Shown here: positions 25,599 to 31,314 of the stretch, piece after piece
Position numbering within the stretch: position 1 is the stretch's first letter
How the letters are laid out: each line of letters starts with the position of its first letter
IMG/VR virus record: IMGVR_UViG_3300032304_001680
Span: 1-37,433 of that record
Length of the DNA: 37,433 nucleotides
From: a virus
Direction: 5' to 3' (one strand)
Program-made: the position numbers and the translations under genes
Notes under the pieces: model-generated
Seen by the model: the letters and a program-made list of their open reading frames with translations, nothing else
What the model was told of the DNA's origin: nothing
Databases searched by the model: none

Positions 25599-25628
25599 AT
25601 TATATGCTCATTTTAAGATCAATTACAA
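25599..25628 (-). promoter_or_regulatory. Promoter for HTH 2 with the shared TGAGCATATAAT element
   Basis: On the minus strand TTGTAA (25628-25623), an 18-nt spacer and TATAAT (25604-25599) form a good promoter. The 12 nt ending at TATAAT (25610-25599) are identical to 24999-25010. The GTG codon starts 6 nt after the -10 box. Confidence 0.6.
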
Positions 25629-25952
25629 CTCAACTTGTATTGTTCTGCCAGTTTTGATGATTGGTACTTTATGTCTGTTTTTATTAAAGAAATGGTCGGA
25701 TGGATAAAAACAAGAACAATACCCACCATCGGTGGCAAGCAAATACTCATGCAAAACAGTTTTAGGCTTTAGTTCTTCATATATTTTGTATTTACTAGGA
25801 TTACATAAATCAATAAAAGACAACTCTCCATAGGCGTTCCTTATATGTCCACCAATTAAACAATGGTGTACGTCATCAGAAAAAAATACTTTTTTACCCT
25901 CAAGTAGTGCTTCCATTAATTCTTTTGTTGATTCAAAACATCCATCTTTCAT
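25623..25952 (-). CDS. Hypothetical 109-aa early protein
   Basis: Strong GAGGTG site 6-7 nt before ATG. Opens with a helix ('STKELMEALLEGKKVFFSD') typical of small phage proteins that adjust or sense a value, followed by beta segments. Five Cys in total without a clear zinc pattern. No recognised family; independent ribosome site and start indicate a real gene. Confidence 0.65.
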   Translation of the reverse strand: MKDGCFESTKELMEALLEGKKVFFSDDVHHCLIGGHIRNAYGELSFIDLCNPSKYKIYEELKPKTVLHEYLLATDGGYCSCFYPSDHFFNKNRHKVPIIKTGRTIQVEL

Positions 25953-25983
25953 TTTAACACCTCAGCTTTTATATTTTTTTCAA

Positions 25984-26136
25984 TTAAACATCCATTGAGC
26001 ACTGATGCTCACAATAAGAACAACATTTGCAAACAAATTCACTATTATCGTATATTTCACTTTGAAATGGGCAGGTGTGATTATCATGAGATTCGTTTTC
26101 GCAAGTACACCAATTTTCTTCATTGTCTAATGTCAT
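25984..26136 (-). CDS. 50-aa Cys-rich zinc-binding-type protein
   Basis: Has 7 Cys and 3 His in 50 residues: WCTCENESHDNHTC, then CKCCSYCEHQC. GAGGT lies 7 nt before ATG. This CxC-HD-HTCP ... C-CC--C---C pattern recurs in small proteins of many phages and probably folds around one or two zinc ions. Role unknown; transcription or host-takeover factors are typical for such early proteins. Confidence 0.72.
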   Translation of the reverse strand: MTLDNEENWCTCENESHDNHTCPFQSEIYDNSEFVCKCCSYCEHQCSMDV

Positions 26137-26154
26137 TTTAATACCTCTTTGACT

Positions 26155-26406
26155 TTACAGTCCATGTTCTTTTACCTCAAGTTGTGATTTTAGAATTTCA
26201 TTTTCAGCCTTAAGCTTGGTGATTTCATCTAGGGCTTGTTCGTAAGCTGAGTAGATAATAAATTTAGTTAAGAATCTTTTGTCATCGCGATGTGGATATA
26301 GGCAAACAGTTAGTTGCTTTGATTTATCTAAGTCTAATCTGTCAATTACAGATGTAAGATCAATAGTATCTGCATAAAATGTTGTATCGCTTTTTATTTC
26401 ACTCAC
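26155..26406 (-). CDS. Hypothetical 83-aa protein with C-terminal coiled coil
   Basis: The ATG overlaps the upstream gene's stop (4 bp). N-half is mixed alpha/beta ('KQLTVCLYPHRDDKRF'); residues 55-80 form a heptad helix ('YEQALDEITKLKAENEILKS'), so it probably oligomerises. No family recognised. Confidence 0.6.
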   Translation of the reverse strand: MSEIKSDTTFYADTIDLTSVIDRLDLDKSKQLTVCLYPHRDDKRFLTKFIIYSAYEQALDEITKLKAENEILKSQLEVKEHGL

Positions 26407-26687
26407 CCATTACTCCCTTCAATTAAATCTAAGATTTCTTGATCTAATGAATTAAAAAAATCAACAGCTTTGTTAAAATCCATTGTCGTGTTATTACGTG
26501 CATAATAATTTCTCTGACGTATTAACAACTCAATCACAGGCATAAGCATTTCTGCGCCTGATTTGAATGATTCAGCACAATGAAAACTGTTAATAAAATT
26601 ACCTTCTTCTATAAATTTGCTATCGTAAACCTTAGCCGCTAATTCTATAGCCTTATTTAATTCATCTTGGAGTGATGTCATCGTCAA
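26403..26687 (-). CDS. Hypothetical 94-aa helical protein
   Basis: Two nearby ATGs (26687 and 26681) are possible; the longer form overlaps the upstream gene by 26 nt. The body is helical ('NKAIELAAKVYDSKF', 'SFKSGAEMLMPVIELLIRQR'), like phage proteins of the 'FKAGA--L-P--E-L' group present in many early operons, whose function is unknown. Ends overlapping the next start. Confidence 0.62.
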   Translation of the reverse strand: MTMTSLQDELNKAIELAAKVYDSKFIEEGNFINSFHCAESFKSGAEMLMPVIELLIRQRNYYARNNTTMDFNKAVDFFNSLDQEILDLIEGSNG

Positions 26688-26841
26688 CCTCTGCCATTAG
26701 TTCTAGGTCTGTAAACCTTGTTGTTTGACCAAGCCAAACAATGTCGCCATAAAAATGTTGATAAGAAAAAATATGTTCTACACCATGTATTACATCATCA
26801 AACAAATAATCCTGTAATGATTCTGACCAATATATTTTCAT
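26662..26841 (-). CDS. Hypothetical 59-aa acidic protein
   Basis: A short ORF found by reading the minus strand. Its ATG overlaps the upstream stop (ATGA at 26841-26838), and it overlaps the next gene's start. Tyr/Trp/His-rich and acidic ('HGVEHIFSYQHFYGDIVWLG'). Coupling on both sides supports it; no family. Confidence 0.58.
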   Translation of the reverse strand: MKIYWSESLQDYLFDDVIHGVEHIFSYQHFYGDIVWLGQTTRFTDLELMAEVDDDITPR

Positions 26842-27056
26842 TCTAAACCTAATTTATCTTTGATCTGGTTTTTAATTTCACGAGCTAGTTTGCCGCCTGA
26901 TTCAAACTCTAAGCCATTTGGAATTTTTCTGCCGTTAAATGAATTTTGAATATCGCAATCACAATTTTTAATCTGGTTATATAGCCAGTTTTGGTTGTTA
27001 CCATAAAACTCCAACGCTTCAACAGCCAACTGTTTTAGTTCTTTGAGGTTAATCAT
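26838..27056 (-). CDS. Hypothetical 72-aa helical protein
   Basis: Starts 3 nt after the preceding stop region and overlaps the next ATG by 4 bp. A leading helix ('INLKELKQLAVEALEFYGN') recalls small phage proteins with a 'L--LA-EAL' start. Cys-x-Cys near residue 33. No family recognised. Confidence 0.6.
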   Translation of the reverse strand: MINLKELKQLAVEALEFYGNNQNWLYNQIKNCDCDIQNSFNGRKIPNGLEFESGGKLAREIKNQIKDKLGLE

Positions 27057-27059
27057 TAC

Positions 27060-27341
27060 TTAACTCACTTGCTTTTTTATCTTTGGACTATCAGGAAGTT
27101 GTATAAACTCCCAATTTTCTGAGCCATAAGGTTGACCACGTTCAATCCAAAAATCTTTACCCACTAGCATTAAGCTTTTATAAATATCTACTCGATCACA
27201 TCTATCATTGTATTCAAAACTAGCATTAGATATAAAATCTGAAACATCCAAATAAAAGTTTTCGCTTTTTACGAATAAAATATCGCTAAAACTTTTATTT
27301 TTATTATTTAAAAATTGTTCAATCTCTTTAATCAGGTTCAT
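27060..27341 (-). CDS. Hypothetical 93-aa protein
   Basis: ATG overlaps the upstream stop (4 bp). Charged, with a helical N-terminus ('IKEIEQFLNNKNKSF') and a beta-like C-half ('DIYKSLMLVGKDFWIERG'). No family recognised; retained for operon coupling. Confidence 0.6.
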   Translation of the reverse strand: MNLIKEIEQFLNNKNKSFSDILFVKSENFYLDVSDFISNASFEYNDRCDRVDIYKSLMLVGKDFWIERGQPYGSENWEFIQLPDSPKIKKQVS

Positions 27342-27562
27342 AGTAATCCTTGGATGTCAGAGTCACCCTCTGAAAGAATTTTTACTACTTTGTATTTTCG
27401 TTTTGATACCTTGCCAGTGTCTTCGTTTGTTCTTTTAATTTCACTCAAACTTACAAAAACTGATTCAAACCATGATTCTGGCTCGTAATAAGCTACTACA
27501 TCTAAATCACCATGATCTTTTTTGATGCTGTTTAATTTTTTAACTACCTCTGATATTTTCAT
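27338..27562 (-). CDS. Small phage early protein, 'GDLDVVAY' type
   Basis: 74 aa, with AAAGGA before ATG. 'MKISEVVKKLNSIKKDHGDL' followed by DVVAYYEPESW matches a common small phage family whose core is 'L--I-K--GDL-V---'. Function of the family is unknown. It is the first gene after the attenuator-like structure at 27584-27666 and could be regulated by it. Confidence 0.68.
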   Translation of the reverse strand: MKISEVVKKLNSIKKDHGDLDVVAYYEPESWFESVFVSLSEIKRTNEDTGKVSKRKYKVVKILSEGDSDIQGLL

Positions 27563-27583
27563 ATTTTTCCTTTCGTTAATGAT

Positions 27584-27666
27584 TCAAAAAGAACGATTAG
27601 GTTAAACAAAAATCCCCATTCTAAATCAAATGAGGTTAGTGGCTCTTTAAGCTTAACCTAATCGCT
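27584..27666 (-). terminator. Long-stem terminator with a competing pairing (attenuator-like)
   Basis: On the minus strand 27666-27653 pairs with 27605-27592 (14 bp with one G-T wobble), followed by TTCTTTTTG. The loop contains a 7-bp hairpin (27635-27629 with 27620-27614). The first stem strand (AGGTTA) can instead pair with TAACCT at 27638-27633 in the loop, which would break both. This mutually exclusive layout is like an attenuator between the membrane-peptide genes and the gene at 27562. Confidence 0.55.
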
Positions 27667-27671
27667 CTATT

Positions 27672-27833
27672 TCAATTATAAACAGAAAGCCACGCCGCTG
27701 CCCAACAAACAAGTCCTAAAATTAAAGTTATCCCTAACATATACCAGTCTGTTCTATTCATTAAGAATAGACGTGATATTATAAAAAAAGTAATTATCAA
27801 AAGAAATATAATCTTATCTAAAGCTACACTCAT
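27672..27833 (-). CDS. 53-aa two-pass membrane protein
   Basis: Two hydrophobic helices ('KIIFLLIITFFIISRLFL' and 'WYMLGITLILGLVCWAAAW') with a short MNRTD turn. The ATG overlaps the upstream stop by 4 bp. Last member of a run of tiny overlapping genes. Could be an anti-defence or holin-like peptide; no family recognised. Confidence 0.62.
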   Translation of the reverse strand: MSVALDKIIFLLIITFFIISRLFLMNRTDWYMLGITLILGLVCWAAAWLSVYN

Positions 27834-27937
27834 AAATTCGCTATCCCCCAGATGAATAGACCAGTAAGAATTGTGTCCATAAAAGTTAATAAAAGAATAT
27901 CAATAACTGTTAAATCTTTATGTTTGCTTGCATTCAT
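27830..27937 (-). CDS. 35-aa single-pass membrane peptide
   Basis: A charged N-end (NASKHKD) then one membrane helix ('ILLLTFMDTILTGLFIWGIA'). Its TGA shares 4 bp with the next ATG. Weak ribosome site (GAATT), but the gene fills the gap exactly between two coupled genes. Confidence 0.5.
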   Translation of the reverse strand: MNASKHKDLTVIDILLLTFMDTILTGLFIWGIANL

Positions 27938-27941
27938 AATT

Positions 27942-28058
27942 CTAATTTATGTCGTGCATACCAAAGGCATCAGATACTGGACTTATAAGAAATTTAGTCT
28001 GCTTATTCTTCTCATACATCGCAATTACTTCTGATAGCTTTAATCCTGTGGTATTCAT
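27942..28058 (-). CDS. 38-aa micro-protein
   Basis: The ATG overlaps the upstream stop (ATGA at 28058-28055). Sequence is polar-helical ('LKLSEVIAMYEKNKQTKFLI'). Probably translated by coupling. No function can be assigned. Confidence 0.5.
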   Translation of the reverse strand: MNTTGLKLSEVIAMYEKNKQTKFLISPVSDAFGMHDIN

Positions 28059-28243
28059 AATTCACCAATCTTTTTAAATCCATATTTTTCGCCAATCACT
28101 TCTGATTTATCCCAACCCGTTAAAACCCAGTTACGATTATAAAAACAATTTACTTCATTCCATAGATATAAAAACACTCTATGCTCACCTATGAAATAAA
28201 TTGAATCAGGACATCTTCTGTTTATGTAAAAACTTATTTTCAT
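28055..28243 (-). CDS. Hypothetical 62-aa basic protein
   Basis: Starts with an ATG overlapping the upstream stop by 4 bp and ends overlapping the next start. Aromatic and basic ('MKISFYINRRCPDSIYFIGE', later NCFYNRNWVLTGWDK). No family recognised. Confidence 0.58.
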   Translation of the reverse strand: MKISFYINRRCPDSIYFIGEHRVFLYLWNEVNCFYNRNWVLTGWDKSEVIGEKYGFKKIGEL

Positions 28244-28347
28244 ACACCACGACCTGATAATGCGTATTGCATTGAAAACATAATTAAAGAAATTACACAG
28301 ATAAAAAAGATTGCATCGAATATATCGTATTTAGTTATTTTCATCAT
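28240..28347 (-). CDS. 35-aa single-pass membrane peptide
   Basis: One membrane helix ('AIFFICVISLIMFSMQYAL') between short polar ends. ATG at 28347 is within the ATGATG that also gives the upstream stop; GAGGGC lies 3-5 nt ahead. Overlaps the next start by 4 bp. Confidence 0.52.
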   Translation of the reverse strand: MMKITKYDIFDAIFFICVISLIMFSMQYALSGRGV

Positions 28348-28553
28348 GCCCTCACTAATTCAAATCGTTTATGTTGTTTACATCCAGAACATATTCTGAA
28401 TATTTTAATATCTTTGCTGAAAAACTGCCTATCGCAATTAAGACAATTTCTATATCCATCTTTTATAACATCCATTTTATTCTCTACTCTTGTTTTATTT
28501 ATAGTATCCTTACTATATAAATCAGAAGTAAAAGCGTAATCTTTCCATTTCAT
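28344..28553 (-). CDS. Zinc-ribbon small protein
   Basis: 69 aa. C-terminal 'RNCLNCDRQFFSKDIKIFRI' followed by CSGC gives CxxC...CxxC, a zinc ribbon frequent in small phage and proteobacterial proteins with 'CL-C---F-S-D-K--R-C--C'. The N-half has no recognised domain. AAAGGA 8 nt before ATG. DNA or RNA binding is likely; target unknown. Confidence 0.7.
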   Translation of the reverse strand: MKWKDYAFTSDLYSKDTINKTRVENKMDVIKDGYRNCLNCDRQFFSKDIKIFRICSGCKQHKRFELVRA

Positions 28554-28582
28554 ATAACAAAATCCTTTTATATTATTAGTAT

Positions 28583-28816
28583 CTAGTCCATTTGTTTTTT
28601 TACAAGATTAAAATTCCAGTCATTTAAAATTAACCAATCTTTAACTACAGGGTATTTTTCTGCAAAACTATTAATGCCTATTTGATGGACTTGTGTGTGA
28701 TGCGCCCTACAAAGCGGCATAAGATTAAATACACTATCACAGCCCCCAGATTTTCTTGTCTTAATATGATGCAATTCACCATTATTGACACATATTAAGC
28801 AGCTTATCTTTTCCAT
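28583..28816 (-). CDS. Small HNH-type nuclease
   Basis: 77 aa holding little more than an HNH core: CLIC, then 'GELHHIKTRKSGGCDSVFNL' with the HH pair, then 'NLMPLCRAHHTQVHQIG'. The pattern is close to the C-terminal domain of DUF968-type phage proteins associated with recombination. The start overlaps the HTH gene by 35 bp; no later in-frame ATG keeps the CLIC motif. Likely DNA nicking in recombination or packaging. Confidence 0.72.
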   Translation of the reverse strand: MEKISCLICVNNGELHHIKTRKSGGCDSVFNLMPLCRAHHTQVHQIGINSFAEKYPVVKDWLILNDWNFNLVKKQMD

Positions 28817-28982
28817 AATCTATAATCATTTGGTATTTAGATTTAACTTTCAACTTCTTATAGATTCTGGTGTTGTGAAATTTAACAGTTTTCTCATTAA
28901 TACCAAGCTTGTCGGCTATTTCTTTATTAATCATGGTTTTTAGAACTAATTTTAAAACGTCTTTTTCCCTAGGACTTAGCAT
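28782..28982 (-). CDS. Stand-alone LuxR/GerE-type HTH protein 3
   Basis: 66 aa: 'LSPREKDVLKLVLKTMINKE' then IADKLGINEKTVKFHNTRIYKKLKV, the GerE four-helix pattern, plus a ~15-residue tail. AAAGGA 6-8 nt before ATG. It follows the 75-aa gene with a 14-bp overlap. Third HTH of this type in the genome; its sequence is about as distant from the other two as they are from each other, so they look like separate gains or old duplicates. Confidence 0.8.
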   Translation of the reverse strand: MLSPREKDVLKLVLKTMINKEIADKLGINEKTVKFHNTRIYKKLKVKSKYQMIIDYGKDKLLNMCQ

Positions 28983-29196
28983 AAATATCCTTTAGCATTT
29001 GATTTATTTCTTGGTCTTTTTGTAACACATAAACTGAAATATTTAATTCTCTACAAACTATAGTTCGAGACAGCATTGACGAATTATCTTTTGCTGCCCT
29101 TGTGTATACAGAACGAATAATATTTTTCAGCAAGTTTTGTTCATCTGAGTTAAGACTATTGTAATAACCCAAAGTAATTCGTTTAATATTATACAT
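28969..29196 (-). CDS. Hypothetical 75-aa protein between recombinase and HTH 3
   Basis: Helical; 'DEQNLLKNIIRSVYTRAAKD' then 'LSRTIVCRELNISVYVLQKD', in which ELNIS resembles the turn of a helix-turn-helix but the fit is weak. First ATG overlaps the upstream stop by 1 bp. Might be a DNA-binding partner of HTH 3. Confidence 0.6.
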   Translation of the reverse strand: MYNIKRITLGYYNSLNSDEQNLLKNIIRSVYTRAAKDNSSMLSRTIVCRELNISVYVLQKDQEINQMLKDIYAKS

Positions 29197-29867
29197 TAGA
29201 ATGGTATGATATTCTTGGTTTCAATGTGTTTTTTCATAGCGTTAAGGTCATCTAGCAAAGCGCCCTTAACATCTGGTATTTTTTGAATATAATTAACATA
29301 ATTAATAACATCATCGTCTTTCATATCAACAATAAATACACCTTTATTTTTACCAGCTTTTAAAGCGTAACCTTTTGGGTCTACAGTTTTAGATTTAACT
29401 TCTTGTTTTTGTTTAGCATCACCAACTTGAACACCAACTGCGTCGTCATCTTCGTCAATAAGTGCAATATCTAAAGCAGCTGCGTAGCAATACCTTTTAT
29501 TATAAGTAAGTTTAGAACCTCGGTCTTGTTCTTTTGAGGTTCCTGTCATATCAATAGGCCATATAGATTTATGCCATTGACCAGACTTATGGCCTATCCT
29601 TGTAACGATAGCCTCTGTGATTCCTTCTTTTAATTCAATATATGAAAGAAATTGATTTATAGTTAAACCATTTTCTGAAAGTATTGGCCTAACTTGCTCT
29701 TGAATTACCTCTAAAGGTGCATATTCGTATTTTACTTCGTATTCTTTACCAGCTTTTGAGGTTCCTTTCATAGCTACGTCATTTGATCTTTTAACTGGAA
29801 GCATTTTTGATTTAAATAAACTCAATGCTGCATCTATTTCGCTTGTTTCATTTGATGATGTAAACAT
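29196..29867 (-). CDS. erf: Erf-family single-strand annealing recombinase
   Basis: This 223-aa protein has the Erf core: an N-terminal 'KYEYAPLEVIQEQVRPILSE' with NGLTINQF, the mid strand region, and the hallmark 'GSKLTYNKRYCYAAALDIAL' (about residues 120-140), followed by an acidic linker and a small C-terminal domain. Erf proteins anneal complementary ssDNA in circularisation and recombination of phage DNA. It is the only recognised DNA-metabolism protein besides nucleases, so replication relies on the host. Upstream are a membrane peptide, a small protein and iterons. Confidence 0.87.
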   Translation of the reverse strand: MFTSSNETSEIDAALSLFKSKMLPVKRSNDVAMKGTSKAGKEYEVKYEYAPLEVIQEQVRPILSENGLTINQFLSYIELKEGITEAIVTRIGHKSGQWHKSIWPIDMTGTSKEQDRGSKLTYNKRYCYAAALDIALIDEDDDAVGVQVGDAKQKQEVKSKTVDPKGYALKAGKNKGVFIVDMKDDDVINYVNYIQKIPDVKGALLDDLNAMKKHIETKNIIPF

Positions 29868-29868
29868 A

Positions 29869-30039
29869 TTAAACCCAAAACATCATACTAAGTTTACTAG
29901 TAATAACAGCTATTAATATTAAACATAAAACAATCAAAGTATTTTCAATAGCAAGCTTTCTTTTCTGTCTACGTTCTTCTATTTGCTTAATTACCTTTTC
30001 AATTCTCATTAATCTAAAGCCCATTTCATCTCTTTTCAT
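29869..30039 (-). CDS. 56-aa protein with C-terminal membrane anchor
   Basis: Basic coiled N-half ('RIEKVIKQIEERRQKRKLAI') and a membrane segment ('LIVLCLILIAVIT'). AGGGGT 7-9 nt before ATG; it ends 1 nt before Erf. Orientation would place the basic coil in the cytoplasm. Placement next to a recombinase suggests membrane tethering of phage DNA, which is only a guess. Confidence 0.6.
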   Translation of the reverse strand: MKRDEMGFRLMRIEKVIKQIEERRQKRKLAIENTLIVLCLILIAVITSKLSMMFWV

Positions 30040-30041
30040 AT

Positions 30042-30278
30042 TTACCCCTTTATAAATCCTAATTTAATTAATTCTTGTCTTGTTTTTAATACTTCAGCCA
30101 TAAAGTCAGGAGTATCTCTTTTATACTGAACAACTGGTGTATTGTCGTAATATTCGTCTTGAATGCCTAAAAAATCACATACTAATTGTTTACGATAAGG
30201 TTCTGATTCATATCTGTCTTGATATTCTTTTATAACGTCTTTAGATACATACTCTGTGTTAGTGTTTAATATATTCAT
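30042..30278 (-). CDS. Hypothetical 78-aa acidic protein
   Basis: First gene of the recombinase operon, with CGGAG before ATG. Contains 'QDRYESEPYRKQLVCDFLGI' and 'AEVLKTRQELIKLGFI'; no recognised domain. Preceded by the 139-nt non-coding region with iterons. Confidence 0.62.
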   Translation of the reverse strand: MNILNTNTEYVSKDVIKEYQDRYESEPYRKQLVCDFLGIQDEYYDNTPVVQYKRDTPDFMAEVLKTRQELIKLGFIKG

Positions 30279-30417
30279 GTTGTCTCCGATAAATAGATAT
30301 ATAGACCTTAGTCTGGTTAATGTATAGCTAAATGTGGTGCGTTGTAATTAATTGATAATGCTGTGTTTAATATGTCTGAACGAAGACCGAACGGAAAACA
30401 ACGGAACAGAACGAGAA
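30279..30417 (-). promoter_or_regulatory. Non-coding control region before the recombinase operon
   Basis: 139 nt without a gene. It contains the phased iterons at 30378-30415, a short palindrome AGACCTTAGTCT near the gene-proximal end, and AT-rich boxes such as TTACAA/TATACA (15-nt spacer, minus strand) that could serve as a weak promoter. It is the only sizeable gap between 27.7 and 31.2 kb. Confidence 0.5.
30378..30415. repeat. Four helically phased 7-bp iterons (GAACGRA-like)
   Basis: GAACGAA (30378), GAACGGA (30389), CAACGGA (30399) and GAACGAG (30409) recur at 11-, 10- and 10-bp steps, about one DNA turn, so they present the same face. The arrangement is typical of binding sites for an initiator or regulator that multimerises. 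No obvious initiator gene is present. Confidence 0.65.
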
Positions 30418-30603
30418 TTACTTTGTTAACGCTCTTTTTAGTTGTTCTGCCATAAACTGTTTAAGGTCTAATGACTTTTGTTCATAAAATATATCTTTTG
30501 ACTTTTTGCCTTTGCGTCTAATTAAGTAGCAATTAGTTGAGCAACACCCTGCATGTTTTTTGTTAATTTTATACTTCTTTCCACAAGACCTACATGACCT
30601 CAT
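30418..30603 (-). CDS. 61-aa zinc-finger-type protein
   Basis: N-terminal CxxC ('MRSCRSCGKKY') and 'AGCCSTNCYLIRRKGKK' form a four-Cys zinc knuckle followed by a basic stretch and a helical tail. ATG overlaps the HNH stop (ATGA), so the two are coupled. Small treble-clef proteins like this often assist nucleases or bind RNA. Confidence 0.68.
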   Translation of the reverse strand: MRSCRSCGKKYKINKKHAGCCSTNCYLIRRKGKKSKDIFYEQKSLDLKQFMAEQLKRALTK

Positions 30604-31184
30604 AAAGATTGATCTCTAAAATCTGTTTCATCAGTGTTACTTTTGCCTAAATTACAATCTCTACATAATATCTGCAAGTTATCTAAAGAAAGCTCAAGTT
30701 CTGGGTATAATGATCTTGGTTTAATATGATCTATATGAATTTCAACCCCAGATGCACCACAGCACATACACTTTCTATTATACTTTAATAATGCCTTATA
30801 TCTTAAACTTAACCAGACACGAGAATTATAAAACTCTTCACTGCTGATATAATTTTTAATTGCCTTAGTTAAAATAGGATGAACCTTGATCTTTTTAATC
30901 TTTGGGATACTGGGAACTTTTGGTTTAACAACTACTACTTTAGGAACTACAATATTGTTTCTTTTAAGGATTGTTTTGACTTCCTTTTTGTTTTCAACTT
31001 GCTTAGATTGTTTTACAAGTTTTTTACTTTCAACAACAGGTAAATCAGCTTTTGAAACATGTTTAGGGACTTTGTTGCTTTTAATAAATCTTTGCATAAA
31101 GCAATGAATACATTTTTTACTAAAGTGATGTTTTCCATTAACAAACTTTACTTTGTAATACTTAAACTCATGAACGTGATTCAT
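30600..31184 (-). CDS. HNH endonuclease with N-terminal zinc motif
   Basis: This 194-aa protein is taken from ATG 31184: GGGAGAGG lies 10 nt upstream. The frame is open to ATG 31277, which has no ribosome site. N-terminus 'HEFKYYKVKFVNGKHHFSKK' with CIHC is a zinc knuckle; the middle is Lys/Val-rich and disordered; the C-terminal HNH domain has W-S-R, CMCCG, 'VEIHIDHIKPRSLYPELELS', and 'DNLQILCRDCNLGK'. It is a nicking enzyme or homing-type nuclease. It lies beside the structured non-coding region, which could matter if the pair is mobile. Confidence 0.82.
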   Translation of the reverse strand: MNHVHEFKYYKVKFVNGKHHFSKKCIHCFMQRFIKSNKVPKHVSKADLPVVESKKLVKQSKQVENKKEVKTILKRNNIVVPKVVVVKPKVPSIPKIKKIKVHPILTKAIKNYISSEEFYNSRVWLSLRYKALLKYNRKCMCCGASGVEIHIDHIKPRSLYPELELSLDNLQILCRDCNLGKSNTDETDFRDQSL

Positions 31185-31185
31185 A

Positions 31186-31269
31186 TATTTAAAACCTCTC
31201 CCTACGGAATAAGAGCCCCGACCCCTTGGATAAGAAGTTAAGACTCTCTTTTTTGTATTTAAAACCTCT
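31186..31269. repeat. 14-bp direct repeat TATTTAAAACCTCT flanking the HNH leader
   Basis: Copies at 31186-31199 and 31256-31269, 70 bp apart. Read on the minus strand each carries AGAGG followed by TTTTAAATA; the nearer one serves as the HNH ribosome site. The duplication suggests a local insertion of the 70-bp block or a decoy ribosome site. Confidence 0.7.
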
Positions 31270-31314
31270 GCATACATTCACACTTGCATACTCAGCCTTC
31301 AATGTAGATTCCGT

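Noticed and set aside
27852-28034. Plus-strand 60-codon ORF opposite the micro-protein genes
   Set aside because: No ribosome site, opposite to the operon. The minus-strand genes are linked by stop/start overlaps.
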